Below, piece by piece: positions 17,407 through 26,031 of a stretch of DNA of 64,000 bases. Both the position numbers and the translations under genes were made by a program. Positions within the stretch are counted from its first letter, which is position 1, and every line of letters begins with the position of its first letter. Under the pieces are notes generated by a model. The model did not search any database, was not told where the DNA came from, and saw nothing but the letters and a program-made list of their open reading frames with translations. The DNA lies in contig JAZKJL010000005.1 in assembly GCA_040384325.1 (NCBI GenBank), positions 434,001-498,000 of the forward strand. Reading direction: 5' to 3'. Source of the stretch: JACMLX01 sp040384325. GTDB lineage: Bacteria; Gemmatimonadota; Gemmatimonadetes; Gemmatimonadales; Gemmatimonadaceae.

Positions 17407-18936
17407 GTGCCGCCCGACGTGACGTCGCCGGAACTGACGCTGGCCATCGTGGGCGCCGGCGTGATGGGACGCGGCATCGCGCGTGTCGCAGCGCAGGCCG
17501 GGGTGCGCGTGCTGCTGCACGACGCGATCGAGGGCGTGGCCGCGCAGGCGGTGGTGGACATTCACCACGCGATGCAGGTGGCGGTGCAGAAGGGCCGCCT
17601 CACCACCGAGGCGGCCGGTGCGGCGATGGCCTGCCTGCAGCCGGTGTCGGCGCTGAGCGAGCTACGGAACGCCGACGTGGTGATCGAGGCCATCGTCGAG
17701 GACCTGCCGGCCAAGCACGCGCTGTTCAGCGCCCTCGAGGAAATGGTGAGCACCACCTGCGTCCTCGCCACCAACACGTCGTCACTCTCCGTGACCGCCA
17801 TCGCGGCCGCCTGCCAGGCTCCGCAACGCGTGCTCGGTGTGCACTTCTTCAACCCCGTGCCGCAGATGAAGCTGGTGGAGGTGATCGACGGCGCGCGCGG
17901 TGATCCCGCAGTCGGCGACGCGATGATGGCCCTGATCCGGCGCATCGGGCACACGCCGGTGCGCGTGCGCGATACACCGGGCTTCCTGGTCAATCATGCC
18001 GGGCGCGGGTTTGGCACCGAGGCGCTGCGGATGTTGGCCGAGGGCATCGCCGAACCGCCGGTGATCGACGCGATCCTGCGCGGGCAGGCCGGTTTCCGGC
18101 TCGGGCCCTTCGAGCTGCTGGACCTGGTGGGCCTCGACGTGGCCGTGCCGGTGATGGAATCGGTGTATCGCCAGTTCTGGGACGAACCGCGATTCCGGCC
18201 GTCGCCGTTGCTGGTGCAGCGTCGTGCCGCGGGACTGCTCGGTGCGAAGAGCGGCGAAGGATTCTACCGCTACCAGGACGGTCGACGCATCACCACGCCT
18301 GTCGCAGCGCCGGTGCGCGTGCCCACGCCACCGATCTGGATCAGCGCCGCCGAGCCGGTACTGGCGGAATCGGCGCGCGTGTTGCTCGCGGGTCTCGGTG
18401 CGACCATCGAGACGGACGCGCGTCCGTCCGCTGCGGCGATCTGCGTCGTGACGCCGGTCGGCGAGGACGTCACCACCTGCGCCGTGCGCCAGCAGCTCGA
18501 TGCCACCCGCACCGTCGCACTCGACCTGCTGTTCAGCAACGCCACGCAGCGCGTGCTGATGCTCTCACCGGTCACCACCGGCGAGGTGCGAGCGCAGATG
18601 GAGTCGCTCCTGGGCAGCGATGGCGTCGGCGTCGGCACCATTCACGACAGCGCCGGTCTGGTGACGCAGCGCGTGGTGGCGCTGATCGTCAACATCGCCT
18701 GCGACATCGCGCAGCAGGGCATTGCGGCACCGGCCGACATCGACCTCGCGGTGACGCTCGGACTTGGCTATCCGCGCGGGCCGCTGGCGTGGGGCGATGC
18801 GCTCGGCGCGTCCACGGTGGCGCGCATCCTGACGCGCTTGCACGCGCTGAGTGGTGATCCCCGCTATCGCCTGTCACCCTGGCTGCGACGTCGCGCGGAC
18901 CTCGGCCTGTCACTGCTCCACACCGCGACGACCTGA
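17407..18936 (+). CDS. 3-hydroxyacyl-CoA dehydrogenase (PaaH/PaaC type)
   Basis: NAD-dependent dehydrogenase of 509 residues. The Rossmann motif is IVGAGVMGRGIA (about 14-25), followed by HFFNPVPQMKLVEVI and TPGFLVNHAGRGFGTEAL, the usual signatures including the catalytic-region His. A second copy of the C-terminal helical domain occupies roughly residues 390-505, as in the phenylacetate-pathway enzyme PaaH, which has this length. Start is GTG 17407, 3 bp after the RidA-like gene. It closes the catabolic operon, oxidising the 3-hydroxyacyl-CoA made by the hydratase. No thiolase follows within the operon; a convergent kinase gene ends 15 bp away. Confidence 0.92.
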   Translation: MPPDVTSPELTLAIVGAGVMGRGIARVAAQAGVRVLLHDAIEGVAAQAVVDIHHAMQVAVQKGRLTTEAAGAAMACLQPVSALSELRNADVVIEAIVEDLPAKHALFSALEEMVSTTCVLATNTSSLSVTAIAAACQAPQRVLGVHFFNPVPQMKLVEVIDGARGDPAVGDAMMALIRRIGHTPVRVRDTPGFLVNHAGRGFGTEALRMLAEGIAEPPVIDAILRGQAGFRLGPFELLDLVGLDVAVPVMESVYRQFWDEPRFRPSPLLVQRRAAGLLGAKSGEGFYRYQDGRRITTPVAAPVRVPTPPIWISAAEPVLAESARVLLAGLGATIETDARPSAAAICVVTPVGEDVTTCAVRQQLDATRTVALDLLFSNATQRVLMLSPVTTGEVRAQMESLLGSDGVGVGTIHDSAGLVTQRVVALIVNIACDIAQQGIAAPADIDLAVTLGLGYPRGPLAWGDALGASTVARILTRLHALSGDPRYRLSPWLRRRADLGLSLLHTATT

Positions 18937-18951
18937 CCGCAGCAGTACCGG

Positions 18952-20583
18952 CTACGGCTGCTGCTGCCGCCACGCCTCCAGCGCGGCCACCCGTGCCTCG
19001 AGCGAGGTCAGTGACGATGCAGGCATTGTTGCAGGGCGAGCGGGTGCTGCGGGCAATTCGCGGGGCGTGACCGCAGCACGCGGCATCATCGACCCCGTGG
19101 TGGCGGAACGCGTCACGCCGCTGGTGGCCGCCACGCCGCGGCTGGCGCGGCGGATGAAGGCGCGCCCGATGGGACCCAGCCAGAGGAGGCGGAAGACCCG
19201 CTCACCGGGCGGCATGCGGAACGGCGATCGCACCAGCAGCACGGCGCTCAGCCCCAGCAGCACGAGCCCCGACAGCACCAGCACGATGCCACCCAAGCCG
19301 CTCTGGAATCTTCCGGGTGACAGCTCGATCCGCAGTTGCATCGCAAGCCAGAGCATGCCGAACGCGAGCGGCAGTTGAATGCCCGCGAGGATCATCGTGC
19401 GACGGCGGCGGCGATGCACTCCCGGATCGCGACGGATGTCGTCGCGCAGCTGTGCACTCTCGTCCATCACGCCGCGCAGCCCGCGTAGCGTTTCGTCCGG
19501 CTGGAACCCGAGTTCCGCCAGTCGTCGCGCGGCCGACATCGTCTGCAGCGTGCGCGCCAGCGCCACACCGAAGAAGAACACCAGCGGCAGCATGCGATCG
19601 AACCGGCCGATGCCACCGGGCGCGTTGGCCACGATCACCCAGCCGACGATCGCGATGAACAGGATCACCAGCGTCAGTGTGCTCAGTTCCTGCTGGAACC
19701 CACGAATCGGGATCGGGATCTCCGGTGCCGCGAGCTGTGCCTGGTCGATCGACTCCACCAGCGCCTCGGCACTCGCGAACCGGTCGTCCGGCTCCTTGGC
19801 CACGCAGCGATCCACTGCGTCGGTGAGTGGCGCCGGCAGGTCGGGGCGCACGGTGCTCAGACCCGGCACCACCTCGGTGAGCTGCCGCACGATGACGCGT
19901 TGTGGCGTGGTGCCACTCATCGCGATCGCGCCGGTGGCCGCGAAGAACGCCACCAGGCCAAGCGAGTAGAGGTCGCTGCGGCCATCCACCGCATCGCCCG
20001 ACGCCTGCTCGGGACTCATGTACTCCGGCGTGCCCACCACCTCGCCGACACGCGTCAACCCAGCGGCGGCACCCGGCGCGGTGGTGATCGCGCGGGAGAT
20101 GCCGAAGTCCATCAGCAGCGCGCGGCCGGTCGCGCGTTCGATCATCACGTTGTCGGGCTTCAGGTCGCGATGCACCACACCGCGGCCGTGCGCGTACGCC
20201 AGCGCGTACCCGATGTCCTGCAGCAGCCGCACCAGGTCGCGGACACCGAGCGGTCCCAGTCGTCGCACCCGTTCCGCCAGGCTCTCACCTTCCACGTAGC
20301 CCATCGCGAACGCCACCAGCTGGTCGCTTTCCTCGATCGCGTGTACGGGCACGATGTTGGGGTGCGAGAACGACGCCGAGGTGCGCGTCTCGCGCAGGAA
20401 GCGTTCACGGAGCGAACCATCCACCGCGAACTCCGGTGGCAGCACCTTCAGCGCCACCGCACGGTCCAGCCGCACATCGCGCGCGAGGTAGACGGTGCCC
20501 ATGCCGCCCCGGCCCAGCTCGCGCTCGATCACGTAGCGGTCGCCGAGCACCTGCCGGACGTTCTCGATGTCGCGCTGGCTCAT
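18952..20583 (-). CDS. Membrane Ser/Thr protein kinase (Pkn2-type)
   Basis: Eukaryotic-like kinase of 543 residues. Kinase domain about 17-285: glycine loop LGRGGMGTV (23-31), ATP lysine K46, catalytic loop HRDLKPDN with D140, DFG at 159-161, and activation-segment GTPEYMSPEQ. After it come four hydrophobic segments (about 300-320, 330-345, 400-420, 435-460), so the domain is anchored in the inner membrane with no obvious external sensor. The tail is Ala/Pro-rich and ends in a short helix that could form a coiled coil (SLEARVAALEAW). It is transcribed toward the catabolic operon. Targets are unknown. Confidence 0.92.
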   Translation of the reverse strand: MSQRDIENVRQVLGDRYVIERELGRGGMGTVYLARDVRLDRAVALKVLPPEFAVDGSLRERFLRETRTSASFSHPNIVPVHAIEESDQLVAFAMGYVEGESLAERVRRLGPLGVRDLVRLLQDIGYALAYAHGRGVVHRDLKPDNVMIERATGRALLMDFGISRAITTAPGAAAGLTRVGEVVGTPEYMSPEQASGDAVDGRSDLYSLGLVAFFAATGAIAMSGTTPQRVIVRQLTEVVPGLSTVRPDLPAPLTDAVDRCVAKEPDDRFASAEALVESIDQAQLAAPEIPIPIRGFQQELSTLTLVILFIAIVGWVIVANAPGGIGRFDRMLPLVFFFGVALARTLQTMSAARRLAELGFQPDETLRGLRGVMDESAQLRDDIRRDPGVHRRRRRTMILAGIQLPLAFGMLWLAMQLRIELSPGRFQSGLGGIVLVLSGLVLLGLSAVLLVRSPFRMPPGERVFRLLWLGPIGRAFIRRASRGVAATSGVTRSATTGSMMPRAAVTPRELPAAPARPATMPASSLTSLEARVAALEAWRQQQP

Positions 20584-20626
20584 GGGAATCGGGGTCAGTG
20601 GTCCGCGATCGTGCGCACCGGAACGG

Positions 20627-21910
20627 CTACTTCTGCTTCACCACCACGCCACCCTTCATCACGAACGACACCCGCGCCAGCAGCGACACGTCGGTGAGCG
20701 GATTGCCCTGCACCGCCACCAGGTCGGCCACCTTGCCGGTGATCACGCTGCCGAAGTCCTTCTCCACACCCAGCAACGTCGCCGCGTTCATGGTGCCGAT
20801 GGTGATCGCATCCATCGGCGTCGCGCCGAGGATGTCGACCATGTACTTGAACTCCTCGCCGTTGCGACCGTGGATGTCGCTGGTGGCGTCGGTGCCGAGG
20901 GCGAACTTCACGCCCGACTGGTAGGCGTGGCGCAGCAGGCGGCGGCGATCGACCGCGATCGCGGTGGCCTTGGCGATGGAATTGGCCGGCACGCCCTTGC
21001 GCACGCCGTCGCTCACGATCTCCTCGAGGATGATCAGCGTCGGGACGAGGTAGGTGCCACGCGCCTTCATCGCGGTGATGGCGGCATCGTCCACCAGGCT
21101 GCCGTGTTCGATCGACGCCGCGCCCGCATTCACCGCTGCCAGCAGTCCGGCGCCACCGTGCGCGTGCGCCATCACCTTGCGGCCGAGGCGTGTCGCTTCC
21201 TCTACCAGCGCCTTCATCTCGTCGTCGCCGAACTGCGGCGCGTTCACCGCGTCGCCGACCGACAGGATGCCACCGGTCGCGACGAACTTGATCTGGTCGG
21301 CACCGTACTTCACGTTGAGCCGCACCTGTCGACGGATCGCATCCGGGCCATCGACGATCGCACCGGTGCCGGGGATCGCGATGTTCGGGCTCCAGCCGTT
21401 CACGTCGGCATGCCCGCCGGTGCTGCCCAGCGATGGCCCCGACGCGTGGATGCGCGGTCCCGGGATCAGGCCGCGATTGACGGCGTCACGCACCGCCACG
21501 TCCACGAAATCGGTGGAGCCGGCCTCGCGCACGGTGGTGAAGCCTGCCTCGAGCGTCTTCTTCGCGTTGATCACCGAGTAGATCGCGCCGTGTGCCGCCG
21601 TCTCCTTCAGCACCGACAGGTCGCCACCGTCGTTGTCGATCGACGTGATGTGCGTGTGCATGTCGAAGAAGCCGGGCATCAGCGTGTAGCCGGCGAGGTC
21701 GATCACCTTCGCGCCACTCGGCACCCGGACCTGCGCCGCCGTCCCCACCGCCGTGATGCGCTCACCCGTGATCACCACCACCGGCTGCTCCACCTGCGTC
21801 CCGTCACCGACCACCAGGCGCGCGGCTCGGATCGCGGTCACGGCGGGCGCCTGCGCGAGCAGCGGCTGGGCGATGAAGGTGGCGACCAGCAACACGGACG
21901 ACAGGCGCAT
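20627..21910 (-). CDS. Exported amidohydrolase (imidazolonepropionase/prolidase-like)
   Basis: Metal-dependent amidohydrolase of 427 residues with a signal peptide (about 1-20, ending AQA). The TIM-barrel metal site is complete: HTH at 85-87, a lysine that is probably carbamylated (K208 in DQIKFVATGG), H249/H251 in AHAHGG, H269 in IEHGS and the aspartate in LGTDATS. Relatives hydrolyse dipeptides (Xaa-Pro, Xaa-Arg/Lys) or cyclic amides. ATG 21910 was chosen because it gives the signal peptide; longer in-frame versions add a low-complexity Arg-rich segment. It fits the peptide-degrading theme of the window (M1 and S9 enzymes). Confidence 0.9.
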   Translation of the reverse strand: MRLSSVLLVATFIAQPLLAQAPAVTAIRAARLVVGDGTQVEQPVVVITGERITAVGTAAQVRVPSGAKVIDLAGYTLMPGFFDMHTHITSIDNDGGDLSVLKETAAHGAIYSVINAKKTLEAGFTTVREAGSTDFVDVAVRDAVNRGLIPGPRIHASGPSLGSTGGHADVNGWSPNIAIPGTGAIVDGPDAIRRQVRLNVKYGADQIKFVATGGILSVGDAVNAPQFGDDEMKALVEEATRLGRKVMAHAHGGAGLLAAVNAGAASIEHGSLVDDAAITAMKARGTYLVPTLIILEEIVSDGVRKGVPANSIAKATAIAVDRRRLLRHAYQSGVKFALGTDATSDIHGRNGEEFKYMVDILGATPMDAITIGTMNAATLLGVEKDFGSVITGKVADLVAVQGNPLTDVSLLARVSFVMKGGVVVKQK

Positions 21911-22090
21911 GCAGACTCCAATGGATGGGATTGACGGTGCCATCAACTGTAACGTGCGCCCGGGGTCAGGGAATGGCAGCGCCCGCGCCCGTCGATGCTC
22001 GCTTGCGGATGACCTCGCGGCGCGGAAAATTGCCCGGGCGTCCGCCATCGCCGGCGTGAGAGGTGGTGTCGTTCCCATTCCGGTGGAGTC

Positions 22091-22837
22091 GTGCTTCGTC
22101 AGCGCCGTCCCGTCATCCGCTGGTTCGCGCTCTGCAGCCTGTTCGTCGCGCTCGCCGCCTGTACCCGAAAGCCCGATCACCTGACCTACGACGGCAGCGG
22201 GGTCGCGCAGGATGTGCTGGCGCTGATCCCGCACAACACCGAGTGGGCGCGCACGGTGCAGTACGACGCCGTGCTCTATCGTGTCGAGCTCCGCGCCGAC
22301 CCTGCCGGCGACGGTGCCCCAACCGATGCGCTGTACAGTTTCTACTCGCCCGGCTCACAGGTTTTCCTCACCGCCACCAGCGATCCGCGGACGCCGTGGG
22401 AAGGGGCCGAGCCGCAGGACTGGCCGGTGGCCCGCAGGCCACCGATGCCGCTGCCCCCGGTCGCGATCGACTTCGCAGCCGCCTGGACGCAGGCGCGGAA
22501 CGCGGGCATCACGCGCGTCAGCAGCGCGGTGCTGGAGGTGAACCAGCGGAATGCGCTGCCGATCGTGGCGTGGACGATCACCGGCAGCACGCGCGATCCC
22601 CGCGAGCAGGGCATCTACATCGACGCCCTCACCGGAGACCGGCTCTACCAGCACACGCTCGCCGAGCCGCCGGTGTCGCCCGCCAGCCTCGAGACGGCGC
22701 AGTCGCGCTATCGAGGGGCACTCCGCGCGGGCACCCGCGGCTCTGGCGGGTGCGCGGCGAAGTCGTTCCCGGTGCCGGCCACCGATGCGGTGGTCTGCTA
22801 CGAGCCGGTGCGGCGCATCTACTCGTCGATGCCATGA
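22091..22837 (+). CDS. Hypothetical lipoprotein
   Basis: 248-residue protein starting at GTG 22091, with a lipoprotein signal (hydrophobic 11-23, lipobox ALAAC, cysteine 24). The rest is a single globular region without a family I recognise. A PepSY-like run near the C-terminus (VEVNQRNALPIVAW, then YIDALTGDRLYQHTL) hints at a small alpha/beta fold of that kind. It is divergent from the amidohydrolase with 180 bp between, in which I see no clear promoter. Confidence 0.72.
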   Translation: MLRQRRPVIRWFALCSLFVALAACTRKPDHLTYDGSGVAQDVLALIPHNTEWARTVQYDAVLYRVELRADPAGDGAPTDALYSFYSPGSQVFLTATSDPRTPWEGAEPQDWPVARRPPMPLPPVAIDFAAAWTQARNAGITRVSSAVLEVNQRNALPIVAWTITGSTRDPREQGIYIDALTGDRLYQHTLAEPPVSPASLETAQSRYRGALRAGTRGSGGCAAKSFPVPATDAVVCYEPVRRIYSSMP

Positions 22838-22911
22838 GCGCGCATCGAAGTACCGGCGTTGACCGGACCGATCGTGCCATGCGACGTCACGCTTCGCCTC
22901 GTTCGTGACGC

Positions 22912-23442
22912 ATGCCAGCCACCCACATCGCGCTGCTGCGCGGCATCAACGTCGGCAAGGCCAAGCGCATCGCGATGGCCGACCTGCGCGCCGCAGTCAT
23001 CGACACCGGCATGACCGGCGTGCAGACGCTGCTGAACAGCGGCAACGTCGTCTTCACGACACGCAAGGCGGTCAGCGGCGCGATGCTGCGCGCGGCGATC
23101 CTGGCGCGCACCGGTGTCGACGCGCGGACCACCGTGCTCACCGCCGGTGCCTTGGCGACCGTGATGGCCGAGAACACGCTGACGTCGATCGCCACCGACT
23201 TCTCGCGACTGGTGGTCTACGTGCCGGCTGATGACGACGCGCTGGTTGCGTTGGGCCGCATCGCAACGCAATCGTGGGAGCCGGAGGTGATGACCGTCGG
23301 GTCGATGGCGGCGTACGTGTGGAGCCCCGACGGATTGCTGGCCGGGAACGTGTTCGAGCTGATCAACAAGCAGTGCAAGGACGGCGTCACGGCGCGGAAC
23401 TGGGCCACCATGCTCAAGCTGCAGGCTCTCGTCGCCGACTGA
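22912..23442 (+). CDS. DUF1697 domain protein
   Basis: 176-residue cytoplasmic protein of family DUF1697. It opens with the family hallmark ALLRGINVGKAKRI, followed by LNSGNVVF, and ends with the signature ITARNW-type block (here VTARNWATMLKL). Function is unknown for the whole family. It stands alone between a lipoprotein and a GH3 gene. Confidence 0.92.
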   Translation: MPATHIALLRGINVGKAKRIAMADLRAAVIDTGMTGVQTLLNSGNVVFTTRKAVSGAMLRAAILARTGVDARTTVLTAGALATVMAENTLTSIATDFSRLVVYVPADDDALVALGRIATQSWEPEVMTVGSMAAYVWSPDGLLAGNVFELINKQCKDGVTARNWATMLKLQALVAD

Positions 23443-23447
23443 GGTGC

Positions 23448-23466
23448 GTGCAAGCGGCGCTTGCAC
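23448..23466 (+). terminator. Hairpin after the DUF1697 gene
   Basis: Perfect stem GTGCAAGC/GCTTGCAC with a 3-nt loop begins 5 bp after the stop codon. No U-run follows, so it is only a possible terminator. Confidence 0.35.
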
Positions 23467-23578
23467 CGATGGGCTCCCCTCCGCGGCACCTGCACAAACG
23501 CCGACGCCGGCATTTGTGTACGCTTGCTCGGGCCGCGCTGATCGCGGCGCGACACCCGATCACCACCGGAGACTCCTG

Positions 23579-25543
23579 ATGTCCGCAGCTCGTTCCTTCA
23601 CCCGTTTGCTGCCGTTCCTGCTCGCGGCGCTGGCACCTCTCGGTGCGCAGCGCGCACGACAGCCGGCCGTGCAGTCGGTGACGACGCCGATCATCACCGT
23701 CGCCGGTGCACGCTTCCGCGACCTCAATCGCAACGGCACACTCGAGCCGTACGAGGATTGGCGCCTTGCGTCCTCCGTGCGCGCCGCCGACCTGGTGGGC
23801 CGCATGACGCTCGAGGAGAAGGCCGGTGCGGCGGTGCATGGCACGGCGCCGTCGGGCGGTGGACCGATGGGTGGGGGTCGAACCTACGACTCCACCGCGG
23901 CCATTGCGCAGATGCTCACGCGTCACGTGAACAGCGTCATCACGCGACTGGCCATTCCACCGGCGGCATTCGCGGCGCAGAACAACCAGCTGCAAGCCAT
24001 CGCGGAACGCGCGCGGCTCGGCATTCCGCTCACGATCAGCACCGATCCACGCAGTCACTTCCAGGTCGTGGTCGGCGCCAGCAACACCGGCTCGGGTTTC
24101 TCGCAGTGGCCGGAGACGCTGGGCTTCGGTGCCCTCGACGATGCGGCGCTGGTGAAGCGATTCGCGACCATCGTGGGCAACGAGTATCGCGCAGTCGGCA
24201 TTCACATGGCGCTCTCGCCGCAGGCCGACCTGGGCACCGAGCCGCGGTGGTCGCGCATCACCGGCACCTTCGGTGAATCGCCCGCACGTGTCGGCGCGAT
24301 GGTCACCGCCTACACGCAGGGCATGCAGGGCAGCGATACCGGCCTGACGCGTGATGGTGTGGCGACCGTGGTGAAGCACTGGGCAGGGTACGGCGCCTCG
24401 GTGGATGGCTTCGATGGCCACAACTACTACGGCCGCCTGGCGCGTTTCCCCGGCGGGCGTTTCGCCGATCACGTGACACCATTCCTCGGCGCCATCAAGT
24501 CCGGCGTGGTGGGCGTGATGCCGACCTACAACATCCTCGATGGGCTGCAGCTCGACGGCACGCCGGTGGAAGCCGTCGGCGCAGGCTTCAACAAGCAGTT
24601 GCTGGCCGGACTGCTGCGCGGCACGCACAAGTTCCGCGGCATGGTGCTGTCCGACTGGGGCATCACGCAGGATTGCTCCGCGGAGTGCATGACCGGCCAG
24701 CCGCGCCAGGCACCGCAGCACATCGCCATGCCGTGGGGCGTGGAGTCGCTCACCAAGACGCAGCGTTTCGCGAAGGGCATGAACGCCGGCATCGACCAGT
24801 TCGGCGGCGTGGATGACGGCAAGCCGTTCGTGGACGCGGTGAACGAAGGCGCACTGGCCCTCACGCGGCTCGACGAGGCGGTGCGCCGCATCATGGTCGT
24901 GAAGTTCGACCTCGGCCTGTTCGAGAATCCGTACGCCGACACGGCGAAGGCGGCCACGGTCGTCGGCAATCCCGCCTGGCGCACTGAAGGGATTGCCGCG
25001 CAGGCGAAGGCGCTGGTGGTGCTCGAGAACTCGCGTGGTGCGCAGATGCTGCCGCGCGCCGGTGCGAAGCTGTTCCTGCGTGGCGTGGATTCTGCCGTCG
25101 CACGTGCCCGCGGCTACACGGTGGTCGGCACGGCCGCCGAGGCGGATCTGGCGGTCGTCCGCATCGCCGCCCCGTTCCAGCGGCTGCATCCCACGTTCTT
25201 CTTCGGCAGCTTCCAGCATGAGGGTGACCTCGACTTCAAGCCCGGTGATTCGACCCTCACGATGCTGCGTGAGACGGCCGCCAAGATACCGACGATCGTG
25301 GTGGTCTACCTCGATCGTCCGGCGATCCTGACCGCGGTGCAGCCGTTGGCCAAGGTGCTGATCGGTGAGTTCGGCGTCAGCGATGCGGCCCTCTTCGATG
25401 TGCTCACCGGCAAGGTGCGCCCGACGGGTCGCCTGCCGTTCGAGTTGCCGCGGTCGATGGAGGCGGTGCAGGCGCAGCAGGTGGACGTGCCGCACGATAG
25501 TCCGTCGCCGCTGTACCCGTTCGGCTATCGCGCCAACCGCTGA
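23579..25543 (+). CDS. Exported glycoside hydrolase family 3 protein
   Basis: 654-residue beta-glucosidase/xylosidase-type enzyme with a signal peptide (about 1-22, ending LGAQRA). The N-terminal TIM barrel contains the substrate-binding KHWAGYG motif (KHFxGxG in the family) and SDWG with nucleophile D359. The C-terminal GH3 domain carries LIGEFGVSDAALFDVLTGK and RLPFELPRS. ATG 23579 is preceded by GGAG at a suitable distance; in-frame extension upstream to 23444 is not credible. Secretion suggests use on external oligosaccharides; linkage specificity is not visible. Confidence 0.92.
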   Translation: MSAARSFTRLLPFLLAALAPLGAQRARQPAVQSVTTPIITVAGARFRDLNRNGTLEPYEDWRLASSVRAADLVGRMTLEEKAGAAVHGTAPSGGGPMGGGRTYDSTAAIAQMLTRHVNSVITRLAIPPAAFAAQNNQLQAIAERARLGIPLTISTDPRSHFQVVVGASNTGSGFSQWPETLGFGALDDAALVKRFATIVGNEYRAVGIHMALSPQADLGTEPRWSRITGTFGESPARVGAMVTAYTQGMQGSDTGLTRDGVATVVKHWAGYGASVDGFDGHNYYGRLARFPGGRFADHVTPFLGAIKSGVVGVMPTYNILDGLQLDGTPVEAVGAGFNKQLLAGLLRGTHKFRGMVLSDWGITQDCSAECMTGQPRQAPQHIAMPWGVESLTKTQRFAKGMNAGIDQFGGVDDGKPFVDAVNEGALALTRLDEAVRRIMVVKFDLGLFENPYADTAKAATVVGNPAWRTEGIAAQAKALVVLENSRGAQMLPRAGAKLFLRGVDSAVARARGYTVVGTAAEADLAVVRIAAPFQRLHPTFFFGSFQHEGDLDFKPGDSTLTMLRETAAKIPTIVVVYLDRPAILTAVQPLAKVLIGEFGVSDAALFDVLTGKVRPTGRLPFELPRSMEAVQAQQVDVPHDSPSPLYPFGYRANR

Positions 25544-25602
25544 TCGAGTTCGGCTAGCTTGCACGAATCGCCACCGTCACCTACACGCCGCGCCCTGCCG
25601 CC

Positions 25603-26010
25603 ATGACGCCGATCACCCTCGAATGGCTCAACCAGCTGGAAGGCTGGAGCGGCGCCATGAAGCTGCACTTCACCGCCGCATCCGGCGACGAGGTGGCGTG
25701 CCAGTTCGAGGTCGCTCCGCAGCACCTGCAGCCGTTCGGCCTCGTGCACGGCGGCGTCCACTGCGGCGTGATCGAGACCGTCACCTCGATCGGGGCCACG
25801 CTCCACGTGCAACCGCACGGGCAGCAGGCCGTAGGGCTCGAGAACACCACCTCGTTCATTCGTGCGTCCACCAGTGGCACCCTCTTCGCCATCGCGCGAC
25901 CGATCGCGCGCGGCCGCACCAACCAGCTCTGGGAAGCCTGGATCCGCGACGAGCAGCAGCGCCTGGTGGCGCAGGGGCGCGTCCGGCTGCAGAACGTCGC
26001 CAGTCGCTAG
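25603..26010 (+). CDS. PaaI-family hotdog thioesterase
   Basis: 135-residue single hotdog domain of the acyl-CoA thioesterase PaaI/YdiI group. The central helix signature is LVHGGVHCGVIETVTS with the catalytic-site acidic residue in the helix (E in VIETV), then NTTSFIRA. It hydrolyses acyl- or aryl-CoA. It might salvage CoA from stalled aromatic CoA thioesters of the operon 7 kb upstream, but there is no direct link. Confidence 0.88.
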   Translation: MTPITLEWLNQLEGWSGAMKLHFTAASGDEVACQFEVAPQHLQPFGLVHGGVHCGVIETVTSIGATLHVQPHGQQAVGLENTTSFIRASTSGTLFAIARPIARGRTNQLWEAWIRDEQQRLVAQGRVRLQNVASR

Positions 26011-26031
26011 ACCACCTCACACCCGCCGGTC

